A stretch of 64,000 nucleotides of DNA from Pseudomonas sp. B20(2017) (GCF_002113125.1 NZ_NEJP01000002.1:1-64000); one strand, 5' to 3'. Shown: positions 26,359 through 47,728, counted from the first letter of the stretch. The notes: generated from the letters alone by a model not told the origin. A program made the numbers and translations.

Positions 26359-26844
26359 TCAGGCCGACAATGCCAGCGGCTTGTGCATCGGCAGGCTCAA
26401 AACGCCGTGATGCGTGAAGGCAGACGCCGCCTCGCGATACCCCAGGCGCCGGTAGAACGCCTCGCCGGTTCGCGTGCTGGCGAGTGTGGCGCAAGGCCGG
26501 CCGCGAATCCTCAACCAGCCCTCGAGATCGCCCATCAGCGCGCGGCCCGCACCTCGGCGAAACCATTCCGGTTGCACATGACAGAACATGATCTCGCCAT
26601 TGGCGGCGGCCATGCCGACGCCGACTGGTTTGTCCTGAAGAAGCGCGATATTCAGATAGCGACGCGGATCGGCGAGCCAGACGCTGATGTGTTCCGCCGA
26701 TTGTCGGCGGACCCAGTGGTCGACCAGTGGTGGATCGTTGCGATGGTCAAGCGCACAACCGACGCGGATCGAGCGTTCGAGAATCCGGCTGATGATGCCG
26801 GCGTCGGCGGGGGTAGCGGGACAGATGTGGATGGGTGCTTCCAT
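26359..26844 (-). CDS. GNAT-family N-acetyltransferase
   Basis: The 161-residue single-domain GNAT protein has the acetyl-CoA binding loop in VQPEWFRRGAGRALMGDLEGW (Q/R-x2-G-x-A type, near residue 100) and the C-terminal EAFYRRLGYREAASAF strand-helix that is common in the family. The start at 26844 has AGGGA 8 nt upstream; a TTG at 26889 is unlikely. It ends just upstream of the pvdH promoter. The acceptor is unknown, and a role in pyoverdine is not indicated by any promoter motif. Confidence 0.8.
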   Translation of the reverse strand: MEAPIHICPATPADAGIISRILERSIRVGCALDHRNDPPLVDHWVRRQSAEHISVWLADPRRYLNIALLQDKPVGVGMAAANGEIMFCHVQPEWFRRGAGRALMGDLEGWLRIRGRPCATLASTRTGEAFYRRLGYREAASAFTHHGVLSLPMHKPLALSA

Positions 26845-26951
26845 GGCGCTATTTCCCTCAATCCATTGAGTCAAAGGCTGGGGCGACAATAACTTCGCGG
26901 CCGGCGGATGACTAATGGAGAGAGGTTACATTTGATGTGCCTGGCAAAATG

Positions 26952-28277
26952 TCAGACCGGTTGCAGCGGCATGGTCAACTCGACCCGCAAACCATCCGGG
27001 CGGCTATCGAAATGCAGCGTGCAGGCACAACGCTGAACGATGGCCTGGACAATCGCCAGTCCCAGTCCGCAGCCGGTGCTCTGGCCATTGCGCCAGAAGC
27101 GCTGGGTCAGGTGTTGCAGATCGTCCGGGGCAATTCCCGGCCCATGATCGCGCACCACGAAACGCACGTGAGTGGCGGAGGTTTCCAGGCTCAGTTCCAC
27201 CGCGCCGTTCGTCGGCGTGTGACGTAGAGCGTTGTCCAACAGGTTTCGCAGAGCCGCGATCGACAGCACCGCCGGCATTTGCAGGGGTGCACCGGACAAG
27301 CGCTCAGGCAAGTGCAGCCTGATGCGCTGGCGCTGGTCGCTGGCCGAGTCCTGAATCGCCAGTTTCGCCACCTGTTCGGCACTGCATTGCACACCGTCGT
27401 CGAACGACAGACTGCCCTCGACCCGCGCCAGCAACAGCAATTGCTCAAGGGTGCGGTGCAAGCGGTCAGCGCCCTCCTCGGCCCGCGCCAGGGACTGATC
27501 GCGGGCGTTGCCGTCGGTCATGCGCGCCACTTGCAAGTGGGTCTTGATCGCCGTCAGCGGGCTGCGCAGCTCATGGGCGGCGTCACCCGTCAGACGGCGT
27601 TCGCGTTCGATGGTCTTGCCAATACGCTGGAACAATTGGTTCTGGGTTTCCAGCAACGGTTTAAGTTCGCTGGGGAATGACTGGAGTTGCAACGGTTCCA
27701 GCGAGTCGGCATTGCGGCGCATCAAGGCTTCACGCAAGCGATTGAGCGGCGCCAGACCCTGACCGATCCCCAGCCACAACAGGCACAGGCAGCCGAGCAA
27801 CGCCACGCCGACCGGCACCGAGGCCGCCAGCAGGATCGACATGTTCAGGGCTTCGCGCTCGATCACTCGGTCAGCTGTGGTGATCCGCACATCGCCTCGG
27901 GCCAGGGTGAAGCTGCGCCATGGCGCGCCATCGATCATCTGATCGTGGAAGCCCATCTTCTGGGCTTCCAGCGCCTGTTCCGGGTTGTTGTGGCTGCGGG
28001 CGAGGATTTCACCGCGCAACGAACTGACCTGACAGGCCATGCCGCCGGGAATGTTCAGTTGCTCGGCGCTGAAGTGAGTGCCCTCGCCTTTGCTCGGAAT
28101 CGCCGGCAATTGTTCAAGCAAACCGGCGACCATCCGCGCCGACGCCACCAGGCGCTGGTCGAGGGAAAACATCATCTGGTTGCGCAAGTCGCTGAGCATC
28201 CAGGCGGCCGCCAGCGCCCAGATCAGCGCGAACGCGGCGCCGAGTGTCAGGCTCAGGCGCAGGCGCAGACTCATCAC
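26952..28277 (-). CDS. dsbS: Two-component sensor histidine kinase, DsbS-like
   Basis: The 441-residue kinase has a first membrane segment at about 10-30, a periplasmic domain to about 150, a second segment LLAASVPVGVALLGCLCLLWLG, a HAMP-like linker, the phospho-His in GDAAHELRSPLTAIKTH, and ATPase boxes LLDNALRHTP, DHGPGIA and GCGLGLAIV. Cys82 (counting from the GTG at 28277) is the only cysteine in the periplasmic part. P. aeruginosa DsbS is reported to sense copper through a cysteine there. The GTG/ATG start overlaps the dsbR stop. Nearby dsbD/dsbG genes support the name. Confidence 0.8.
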   Translation of the reverse strand: MMSLRLRLSLTLGAAFALIWALAAAWMLSDLRNQMMFSLDQRLVASARMVAGLLEQLPAIPSKGEGTHFSAEQLNIPGGMACQVSSLRGEILARSHNNPEQALEAQKMGFHDQMIDGAPWRSFTLARGDVRITTADRVIEREALNMSILLAASVPVGVALLGCLCLLWLGIGQGLAPLNRLREALMRRNADSLEPLQLQSFPSELKPLLETQNQLFQRIGKTIERERRLTGDAAHELRSPLTAIKTHLQVARMTDGNARDQSLARAEEGADRLHRTLEQLLLLARVEGSLSFDDGVQCSAEQVAKLAIQDSASDQRQRIRLHLPERLSGAPLQMPAVLSIAALRNLLDNALRHTPTNGAVELSLETSATHVRFVVRDHGPGIAPDDLQHLTQRFWRNGQSTGCGLGLAIVQAIVQRCACTLHFDSRPDGLRVELTMPLQPV

Positions 28278-28954
28278 TTGTCGTGTTCTCCACCATCGGC
28301 CGGGCCCAGGCGATAGCCCAGGCCGCGCACGGTTTCGACGATGCCTTTACCCAGTTTGCTGCGCAGGTGATGGATATGCACATTGAGCGCGTTGCTCTCC
28401 AGTTCATCGTTGAAGCCGTAGACGCTGTCCTTCAACTGCTCGGTGGACAGCACCCGGCCACGGTTGTGCAGCAAGGCTTGCAGCAGGGATTGTTCGCGAC
28501 GGGACAGATCCACCGAACGGCCCGCCAGCGTGGTTTCGCGACTGCTCGGATCGTAGGTCAGCGCGCCGTGTTCGATCAGATTGACGCTGCGTCCGGCCAC
28601 CCGGCGCAGCAGGGTTTGCAGACGGGCGAACAATTCGCGCAGGTCGAATGGCTTGAGCAGGTAATCGTCGGCACCGGACTGCAAACCGTCGACCCGGTCG
28701 GTGACCGAGTCCCGCGCGGTAAGGATCAGTACCGGAATTTCCAGGCCTTGCTGACGCAGTTGTTGCAGCAACTTAAGGCCATCTTCGTCCGGCAGACCGA
28801 GATCGAGCACCATCACGTCGAATTCGGCAACCTTGAGAATCGCCCGCGCCTTGGAGGCGGTATTGACGTGCTCGACCGTCAGGCCTTGCGCCGTCAACCC
28901 GGCGACGATGCCGCTGGCGATCAACTCATCGTCTTCGCAAACCAGTACATGCAT
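28274..28954 (-). CDS. dsbR: OmpR-family response regulator, DsbR-like
   Basis: The 226-residue regulator has an N-terminal receiver with acidic pocket CEDDEL, phospho-acceptor Asp in VMVLDLGLP (about residue 51), Thr in LILTAR and Lys in YLLKPF, then an OmpR/PhoB winged helix ending in NVHIHHLRSKLGKGIVETVRGLGY. The ATG at 28954 (MHVLVCED) was chosen over a TTG at 28975. It is translationally coupled to dsbS. In P. aeruginosa the pair controls thiol-disulfide genes in response to copper, and the dsbD operon lies nearby here. Confidence 0.85.
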   Translation of the reverse strand: MHVLVCEDDELIASGIVAGLTAQGLTVEHVNTASKARAILKVAEFDVMVLDLGLPDEDGLKLLQQLRQQGLEIPVLILTARDSVTDRVDGLQSGADDYLLKPFDLRELFARLQTLLRRVAGRSVNLIEHGALTYDPSSRETTLAGRSVDLSRREQSLLQALLHNRGRVLSTEQLKDSVYGFNDELESNALNVHIHHLRSKLGKGIVETVRGLGYRLGPADGGEHDK

Positions 28955-28975
28955 GGGGGGAGGCTCCCTGAGCAA

Positions 28976-29292
28976 AAACGTGAGTCAAGCAGGTGAGGAT
29001 TAAGCTCAAATTATGACGAGGGATTCAGCATACGAAAAGTGTCTTTGGGCTAACGAGATGCCCACAGAATATCCAGCCCTGTGAGCAACACTAAAAACTT
29101 ATATATTTTCCCGCTGCGCAACCAGCACACCCGCATTAACTCGAAATACTCACCCCAACCAAATAACTTGTCAGACCCTCGCAACCAAAACTACTCTGAC
29201 AGCGCAAAAAACAAACATCAAAACAACTCAACAAACCAAAAAAAGCCAAGAGACAACTCGGGCATAAAACAACTAACAAAAGGACTTTAAAC
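28976..29292. other. AT-rich intergenic DNA between dsbR and the hemopexin-like gene
   Basis: The 300-odd bases are visibly richer in A and T than their surroundings, with long A-rich stretches on the plus strand (e.g. 29195-29245). A 69-codon open frame (29081-29290, GTG start) is rich in Asn, Gln and Lys and lacks a Shine-Dalgarno, so I do not call it a gene. Promoters for dsbR (-) and the downstream gene (+) must lie here, but none is clear. Confidence 0.6.
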
Positions 29293-29976
29293 ATGTCAAA
29301 AATGGACAACTTCATCGCTGTTGACTGGCGCGCCGGCCCCGACCGCATTTTCTTCTACTTCAAGGAATCCAATACTTACTCGCGCTTCTCCATTGGCGCA
29401 AATAAAGCCGACAGTGACTACCCAAAGCCGGTGAGAGGAAATTGGGGAGATCACGTCATATCGGCCGCCGATGTGCGCTTCGGCTTCACCACTGAATCTC
29501 CAAGCTGGAACAACAACACCGACCATCTCTGGCTGTTTTACTATAAAAATGAAACACCGTGGGTGTGCCAGTTCCTCCAGCAAACTGACAGTGTCGTATC
29601 CAATGCCTCGGTTGCAAATTCCGAATGGTCTGCACTCCTTCCTTATTTCGACAACATCGTCGGCGTCATGCATCAAAGTTACTCATCCACAACCAATGAC
29701 TTCTGGATACTTTTAAATAACGGGAACTATCTATCCTATGATGCATACACAAAAACTCTAAAGACCCACCCTCTAAAAAACAGCAACTGGGCGAAACTGG
29801 AACCCTACAGCCACCGTATGTTGACTGCCGTCACCAATGACTATCCCACGTTCGACCGCCACTTCTATGTTTTCCTGAGCGACAATGAATACTTGAGGTA
29901 TGAGCATGAGTCGAAGAAAGTATACGGCCCGATCAAAACCGATGATGAATCCTGGCCTGGGCTTCCGCACGACTGA
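29293..29976 (+). CDS. Hemopexin-like four-bladed beta-propeller protein, probably acquired
   Basis: The 227-residue protein consists of four repeats of about 50-60 residues (about 5-53, 54-117, 118-172, 173-227). Each has an aromatic strand such as RIFFYFKESNTYSRF, DFWILLNNGNYLSYD or HFYVFLSDNEYLRYE, and ends in a W-x2-L-like corner (W51, W112, W166, W221). This is the hemopexin-repeat pattern. There is no signal peptide. Relatives include photopexins and other hemopexin proteins in insect-associated bacteria. AGGA lies 8 nt upstream of the ATG. The DNA is AT-rich compared with the genes on both sides, which suggests transfer. Ligand unknown; haem, sugar or host protein are options. Confidence 0.7.
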   Translation: MSKMDNFIAVDWRAGPDRIFFYFKESNTYSRFSIGANKADSDYPKPVRGNWGDHVISAADVRFGFTTESPSWNNNTDHLWLFYYKNETPWVCQFLQQTDSVVSNASVANSEWSALLPYFDNIVGVMHQSYSSTTNDFWILLNNGNYLSYDAYTKTLKTHPLKNSNWAKLEPYSHRMLTAVTNDYPTFDRHFYVFLSDNEYLRYEHESKKVYGPIKTDDESWPGLPHD

Positions 29977-30009
29977 AAACAAATAGAGATCTGACCTGGC
30001 GCCGAGGCA

Positions 30010-30029
30010 CGGTTAATCATCGGTTAATC
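30010..30029 (+). promoter_or_regulatory. Direct repeat upstream of dsbD, candidate DsbR site
   Basis: CGGTTAATC occurs twice with an 11-bp period (30010-30018 and 30021-30029). OmpR-family regulators bind such head-to-tail repeats on one face of the helix. It lies 48 bp before the dsbD ATG; a similar half-site (CTTAATCC on the minus strand, near 29000) precedes dsbR. Confidence 0.55.
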
Positions 30030-30076
30030 GCCACCGCCCATCGTGCCCCTCAATTGCACAGGGACAAGGCTCCTCC

Positions 30077-31807
30077 ATGCGTCATTTCTTTCTATTGTTT
30101 GCATTATTGATTTCGAATCTGGCCCAGGCAGGTAATGATCCCTTCGCATCAAAACCGGAATTCCTGCCGGTCGATAAGGCGTTCGTACTGACCTCGGAAC
30201 GTCTGGATTCCGGTGAGACCCAGCTGTTCTGGCAAATTGCCGACGGTTATTACCTGTATCAGAAACGCCTGAAATTCGACGGACTGGCGACCGAAAACAT
30301 CCCGCCCTTGCCCGGAGGCGAGTCCCACAGCGACGAGTATTTCGGTGAGCAACCGGTTTATCGCCAGGGCCTTGAGCTGAAGATCCCGGCTGCCGCCCAA
30401 GGCCAGATCAAGGTCAGCTATCAAGGTTGCGCCGATGCCGGTCTTTGCTATCCGCCACAAACCAGAGTGATCGACCTCGGCGGCAAAGTCGCAGCAACGA
30501 CAGATGAAGCGCCGGATCAGGCACTGGCCAGCGGTCTGCAACAGCATTCGCTGGGCTGGAGTCTGCTGGTGTTCTTCGGCCTGGGCCTGCTGCTGGCGTT
30601 TGCCCCGTGTTCGTTGCCGATGCTGCCGATTCTGGCGGGCATGGTGGTAGGCAGCGGCGCCACGCCGCGTCGCGGTTTCGCGCTGGCCGGCAGTTATGTG
30701 GTTTGCATGGCGCTGGTGTATGCGGCGATGGGCGTCATCGCCGCACTGCTGGGGGCCAACCTGCAGGCATGGTTGCAGAACCCGTGGCTGCTCGGGACGT
30801 TCGCAGCAGTGTTCGTGGTTCTGGCGCTGCCGATGTTTGGTTTCTTTGAACTGCAATTGCCAGTGGCCCTGCGGGATCGACTGGAACACGCCTCGCGCAG
30901 TCAACGTGGCGGCAGCCTGGTCGGCGCAGGGGTATTGGGCGCGCTGTCCGGTCTGCTGGTCGGCCCGTGCATGACTGCACCGCTGGCGGGCGCCCTGCTC
31001 TACATCGCGCAAAGTGGCAACACGCTGCACGGCGGCCTGATTCTGTTTGCGCTCGGGATCGGCATCGGCGTACCGCTGCTGTTGCTGGTAACCGTCGGCA
31101 ATCGCTTCCTGCCCAAGCCCGGCGCGTGGATGAATCTGCTCAAAGGCGTGTTCGGCTTCCTGTTCCTCGCCACCGCGCTGCTGATGCTGCGTCCGGTGCT
31201 GGATCCGTCGCTGTGGCTGGGCCTGTGCGGCGCGCTGTTGTTGATCGCTGCTTACAGTGCCTGGAAACAGTCCGAGGGCTTCGGTCGCGTGGCACAACTG
31301 TTCGGTGCCGGTTCACTGTTGCTGGGCTTGTGGGGCAGTCTGCTGGTGGTCGGTGCGGCGGGCGGCAGTGACGATCCGTATCAGCCGTTGCAGGTGTACA
31401 GCGCCGGCCGAGTCGGGTCTGCGGCGCCCAGCGGCCACGAAGCCTTCACGACGATCAAGGATCCCGCTGCCCTGCAACGCGAGCTCGACACCGCCAAAGC
31501 GCAGGGCCAGTGGGTATTGCTCGATTACTACGCCGACTGGTGCACGTCGTGCAAAGTCATGGAGAAACAGGTGTTCGGCCAGGCTCGAGTGATGCAGGCC
31601 TTGAGCGATGTACGCTTGCTCCGACTCGACGTCACCGCCGACAATGCCGCCAGCCGCGAACTGCTCGGCCGTTATAAAGTGCCGGGGCCACCGAGTTTCG
31701 TGTGGATCGGCGCCGACGGCGAAGAACGCCGCAGCCAGCGCATCACCGGCGAGGTCGATGCCGATACTTTCCTGCAACGCTGGACCACCACCCGAGACGC
31801 CCGTTAA
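30077..31807 (+). CDS. dsbD: Thiol:disulfide interchange protein DsbD
   Basis: The 576-residue protein has a signal peptide (NLAQA), a periplasmic alpha domain with the Cys pair in QGCADAGLCYPP, a membrane domain of eight segments with the reactive cysteines in LLAFAPCSLP and LVGPCMTAPLAG, and a C-terminal thioredoxin domain with WCTSC. All three cysteine pairs needed to carry electrons from cytoplasmic thioredoxin to the periplasm are intact. It resembles the DsbD2 form (PA2478) and starts the operon with the TlpA-like and dsbG genes. Its stop overlaps the next ATG by one base. Confidence 0.92.
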   Translation: MRHFFLLFALLISNLAQAGNDPFASKPEFLPVDKAFVLTSERLDSGETQLFWQIADGYYLYQKRLKFDGLATENIPPLPGGESHSDEYFGEQPVYRQGLELKIPAAAQGQIKVSYQGCADAGLCYPPQTRVIDLGGKVAATTDEAPDQALASGLQQHSLGWSLLVFFGLGLLLAFAPCSLPMLPILAGMVVGSGATPRRGFALAGSYVVCMALVYAAMGVIAALLGANLQAWLQNPWLLGTFAAVFVVLALPMFGFFELQLPVALRDRLEHASRSQRGGSLVGAGVLGALSGLLVGPCMTAPLAGALLYIAQSGNTLHGGLILFALGIGIGVPLLLLVTVGNRFLPKPGAWMNLLKGVFGFLFLATALLMLRPVLDPSLWLGLCGALLLIAAYSAWKQSEGFGRVAQLFGAGSLLLGLWGSLLVVGAAGGSDDPYQPLQVYSAGRVGSAAPSGHEAFTTIKDPAALQRELDTAKAQGQWVLLDYYADWCTSCKVMEKQVFGQARVMQALSDVRLLRLDVTADNAASRELLGRYKVPGPPSFVWIGADGEERRSQRITGEVDADTFLQRWTTTRDAR

Positions 31808-32679
31808 TGCTGACCTTCACCCTCGGCACCTTTGCCATCGCACTCAACCATCTGCTGCTGATCAGCGCGCTGGCGCTGGCGACCTTCGTCGGCTGGCGGG
31901 TGGCCAAGCGTGGCGGTGACAACCCCGAGTCGGCGCTGTTCAGCCTGTTTCTGCTCGGCATGCTGGCGGCGCGCATTGCGTTTGTCGCCGTGTACTGGGG
32001 CCACTATCGCAACGATCTGTGGCAGATCATCGATCTGCGCGACGGCGGTTTTCTCGCCTGGCCGGGAGTGATCGTGCTGCTGCTGGCGGCGCTGTATCGC
32101 GGCTGGCGCCGGCCGGGTTTACGTCGCCCGCTAGGCTTCGGCGTGGTCAGCGGCGTGGCGTTCTGGGTGCTGGCGACCCTGTCGCTGAACATCTACGAGC
32201 AAGGCACGCGCCTGCCGGATATCACCCTGCGCAACGCCGCCGGGGAAACCGTGAAACTCACCGACTATCAGGGCGGGCCGCTGGTGATCAACCTGTGGGC
32301 GACCTGGTGCCCGCCGTGCCGCCGGGAAATGCCGGTGCTGGAAAACGCCCAGCAACAACGCCCGGACCTGACGTTCCTGTTCGTCAACCAGGCGGAAAGC
32401 ATGCAAAGCGTCGCGACCTTTCTCGAAACCCAGGGCTTGAGCCTGAACAACGTGCTGTTCGACCGCAGCGGACGCCTCGGCCAGGCCGTGGGTTCCATGG
32501 CCCTGCCGACTACGCTGTTCTATAGCCCGGACGGTCGCCTGCTGGGCAGCCATCTTGGCGAATTGTCCAACGCCAGTCTGGCCCGCGCCCTGGAAAACTT
32601 CGACAGCCCGGCTTCCAGCCCGAACCCGGCCACCTCTTTTTCAAGGAAACTGCCATGCCCCGCCTCCGCCACCTGCTGA
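31807..32679 (+). CDS. Membrane-anchored TlpA/ResA-like thioredoxin
   Basis: The 290-residue protein has an N-terminal membrane part of about four segments to residue ~140 (resembling the Lgt-like N-terminal part of PA2477), then a TlpA-type thioredoxin domain with LPDITLRNAAGETVKL and the active site WATWCPPCRREMP. It probably passes electrons from DsbD to periplasmic targets such as DsbG. The start at 31807 overlaps the dsbD stop (TAATG). The last eight codons overlap dsbG, so the three genes are translationally linked. Confidence 0.82.
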   Translation: MLTFTLGTFAIALNHLLLISALALATFVGWRVAKRGGDNPESALFSLFLLGMLAARIAFVAVYWGHYRNDLWQIIDLRDGGFLAWPGVIVLLLAALYRGWRRPGLRRPLGFGVVSGVAFWVLATLSLNIYEQGTRLPDITLRNAAGETVKLTDYQGGPLVINLWATWCPPCRREMPVLENAQQQRPDLTFLFVNQAESMQSVATFLETQGLSLNNVLFDRSGRLGQAVGSMALPTTLFYSPDGRLLGSHLGELSNASLARALENFDSPASSPNPATSFSRKLPCPASATC

Positions 32680-33425
32680 CGCTGACCATGAGCGCAGCCC
32701 TGCTGCACTTGCCGTCGGTCCAGGCCGCCGAAGAATTGCCTGAAGCGATCAAGAAGATCGAAGCCAAGGGCGCCAAGATCGTCGGCCAGTTCGACGCGCC
32801 GGACGGTTTGCGCGGTTACGCCGCGCAATACCAGAACCGCGGCATGGCGCTGTACCTGACGCCGGACGGCAAGCATGTGCTGCTGGGCAATCTGTACGAC
32901 GCCGACGGCAACGACCTGAGCAGCGCGCCGCTGCAAAAACTGGTTTACGCGCCGATGGCCAAGGAAGTCTGGGCCAAGTTCGAAGCGAGCAACTGGATTC
33001 AGGACGGCAACAAGGATGCACCACGCACCGTGTACCTGTTCAGCGACCCGAACTGCCCGTACTGCAACATGTTCTGGGAACAGGCCCGTCCATGGGTCAA
33101 GGCCGGCAAGGTGCAGCTGCGCCACATCATGGTCGGCATCATCCGCGAAGACAGCCCGGCAAAATCCGCCGCCCTGCTCGCCGCCAAAGACCCGAGCAAA
33201 GCCCTGGAAGATCACGAGAAGGCTGGCAAGGCCAGCACCCTCAAGGCCTTGAAGGACATTCCGGTCGCCGTGCAGACCAAACTCGCGGCGAACATGCAGT
33301 TGATGGAAGACCTGGACTTGCAGGCCACCCCGGCGATCTTCTACATGGACGACAAGGGCGAACTGCAACAACAGCAAGGCGCGCCGACGCCGGACAAACT
33401 GGCGAAGATTCTCGGCCCGAAATAA
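32655..33425 (+). CDS. dsbG: Thiol:disulfide isomerase DsbG
   Basis: The 256-residue protein has a signal peptide ending SVQA, an N-terminal dimerisation domain (about 25-85) and a thioredoxin domain with the active site CPYC (SDPNCPYCNMFWEQA) and a cis-proline loop QATPAIFYMDD. CPYC is the DsbG form, where DsbC has CGYC. DsbG protects single cysteines from over-oxidation and is kept reduced by DsbD, encoded two genes upstream. It overlaps the preceding gene by 25 bp. Confidence 0.9.
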   Translation: MPRLRHLLTLTMSAALLHLPSVQAAEELPEAIKKIEAKGAKIVGQFDAPDGLRGYAAQYQNRGMALYLTPDGKHVLLGNLYDADGNDLSSAPLQKLVYAPMAKEVWAKFEASNWIQDGNKDAPRTVYLFSDPNCPYCNMFWEQARPWVKAGKVQLRHIMVGIIREDSPAKSAALLAAKDPSKALEDHEKAGKASTLKALKDIPVAVQTKLAANMQLMEDLDLQATPAIFYMDDKGELQQQQGAPTPDKLAKILGPK

Positions 33426-33454
33426 AAAACGCCCACGCAATGCGTGGGCGTTTT
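33426..33454. terminator. Bidirectional terminator after dsbG
   Basis: The stem AAAACGCCCACGC / GCGTGGGCGTTTT is flanked by A- and T-runs. It serves both dsbG (+) and the convergent hydrolase gene (-), whose stop begins at 33457. Confidence 0.92.
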
Positions 33455-33456
33455 CG

Positions 33457-34269
33457 TTACTTCAGCTCAGCCAGAAACTTCAGCAGCGTGTCGGTCACGA
33501 ACGGTGGGTTCTCCAGATTGGAGATATGCCCTGCCTCCGGCACCAGCACACACGGACAGCCAATCAACTCAGCCATTTCCCGTGCTTCCGACGGCGGGCG
33601 TGGCTTGTCCTGATCGCCGCAGACCACCAGCGTAGTGGCGGCATTCAGCTCGCCCAGACGGGGCAACAGATCGTCACGGCCAAAGGTGATGCGCCCCATC
33701 GGCACGATGCTCTCGCGCAGGCGTTCAGCTGAATAGCCGGCGAGTTTTGCGCGGAAATCCTGATACAGCGCCGACTCTCGATCGATGCCCGGACGGAAGA
33801 AGATCGGTACCACGATATCCAGCAGTTGCTCGGAGATCCCGCCGCTTTCCTCGATCTGTTTGAACAGCGAGAAATAATACTGGCGGGTCGGTTCCGGCTC
33901 GACGCCTACGTAAGTGTCCATCAACACCAGACCGTTGAGCCGCTGCGGCGCCGACAACGCCAGGCGCACGCCCCACATGCCGCCGACCGACAGCCCGACC
34001 AGCGTCACCCGGTCGATGTCCAGATGATCGAGCAAGGCCAGTGCCTGACGGGCGATGTCGTCCAGCGAAGCGGTGCCTTCAGGCAAGCGACCGGATTCGC
34101 CATGGCCCCACAGATCCAGCGCAATCACCCGATAGTGCGGCGACAGCGCTGCGATCTGCGGCGCCCACATGGCCTGGTCCCACAGGTAGCTGCCGGCCAG
34201 CAATACCGCCGGGCCTGTGCCTTGATCAATGTAGTGAAGCGCCTGTCCGTCAACCGTGAAAAAAGGCAT
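33457..34269 (-). CDS. Alpha/beta-fold hydrolase
   Basis: The 270-residue protein has the nucleophile elbow GLSVGG (Ser94), an oxyanion region AGSYLWD, DLWGHGESG after strand 5, and the catalytic His in VPEAGHISNLENPP near the C-terminus. It resembles 3-oxoadipate enol-lactonase-type hydrolases, but the substrate is unknown. The ATG at 34269 has a GGGGG-type ribosome site; a longer frame from 34368 runs through a large hairpin. It lies downstream of pvdL on the same strand, separated by the 34359-34411 inverted repeat. Confidence 0.82.
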   Translation of the reverse strand: MPFFTVDGQALHYIDQGTGPAVLLAGSYLWDQAMWAPQIAALSPHYRVIALDLWGHGESGRLPEGTASLDDIARQALALLDHLDIDRVTLVGLSVGGMWGVRLALSAPQRLNGLVLMDTYVGVEPEPTRQYYFSLFKQIEESGGISEQLLDIVVPIFFRPGIDRESALYQDFRAKLAGYSAERLRESIVPMGRITFGRDDLLPRLGELNAATTLVVCGDQDKPRPPSEAREMAELIGCPCVLVPEAGHISNLENPPFVTDTLLKFLAELK

Positions 34270-34358
34270 CGATAACCCCCGTGGCAAAGAAACTGAAGCC
34301 CGAAGACTGAGCGGGCCGGCCTCGACAGTCAATGATATGAAAGGATTACAAAGCCTTA

Positions 34359-34411
34359 CCCGCGACAACGGCTACAGAGAAAACCATGTTTTCTGTCGCC
34401 GTTGTCGCGGG
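34359..34411. repeat. 53-bp inverted repeat just after the pvdL stop
   Basis: The arms CCCGCGACAACGGC (34359-34372) and GCCGTTGTCGCGGG (34398-34411) pair perfectly. The inner part (ACAGAGAAAAC / GTTTTCTGT) pairs with one bulge, leaving a 4-nt loop. There is no T-tract in either direction, so it is more likely a repeat element or 3'-end stabiliser than a simple terminator. Confidence 0.75.
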
Positions 34412-34418
34412 CTGTTGT

Positions 34419-47420
<13,002 letters not shown>

Positions 47421-47573
47421 GAGGTTTCCTGCCTGAATTCGGCTTGCTGGTGGAATCGGGTTGGCTGCGGCATGCCCGTGCAAGGCATGCGGGACACGGT
47501 CTTCGCCGACCGTGCAAGGCATTGGAATGCGGTAGGTCCGAGGCTGCGTACCCGGATCCATTCACCAATGAGA

Positions 47574-47597
47574 ACGGATGACGTCTTGAAATAATTA
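47574..47597 (-). promoter_or_regulatory. Probable PvdS-dependent promoter of pvdL
   Basis: On the minus strand TAATT (47593-47597), 16 bp, then CGT (47574-47576, in CGTT). This differs from the consensus TAAAT-N16-CGT at one base. It lies about 155 bp upstream of the pvdL ATG, inside the 380-bp pvdL-pvdS spacer. Confidence 0.65.
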
Positions 47598-47701
47598 GTC
47601 AGCAGGCTGGATCGCCAACGGGGCTGGGCGCTTGGGCAAGTGCGGCGGCGTGTCGCAGTTCTCAGATCGCACTGTTATGGATCATTAGTTCTCTTTCTCA
47701 A

Positions 47702-47728
47702 TTGACAATCATTATCATTCAACATAAT
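47702..47728 (+). promoter_or_regulatory. pvdS promoter with Fur box
   Basis: A -35 TTGACA (47702-47707) and a possible -10 CATAAT (47723-47728) flank the sequence ACAATCATTATCATTC, which matches much of the Fur-box consensus built from ATTATC/GATAAT hexamers. Iron-loaded Fur bound here would block pvdS transcription. The start codon is 73 bp downstream of the -10. The 15-bp spacer is short, so the exact -10 is uncertain. Confidence 0.8.

Noticed and set aside
29081..29290. 69-codon frame directly upstream of the hemopexin-like gene
   Set aside because: It is low-complexity (Asn, Gln, Lys), starts at a GTG without a ribosome site, and its composition reflects A-rich DNA.
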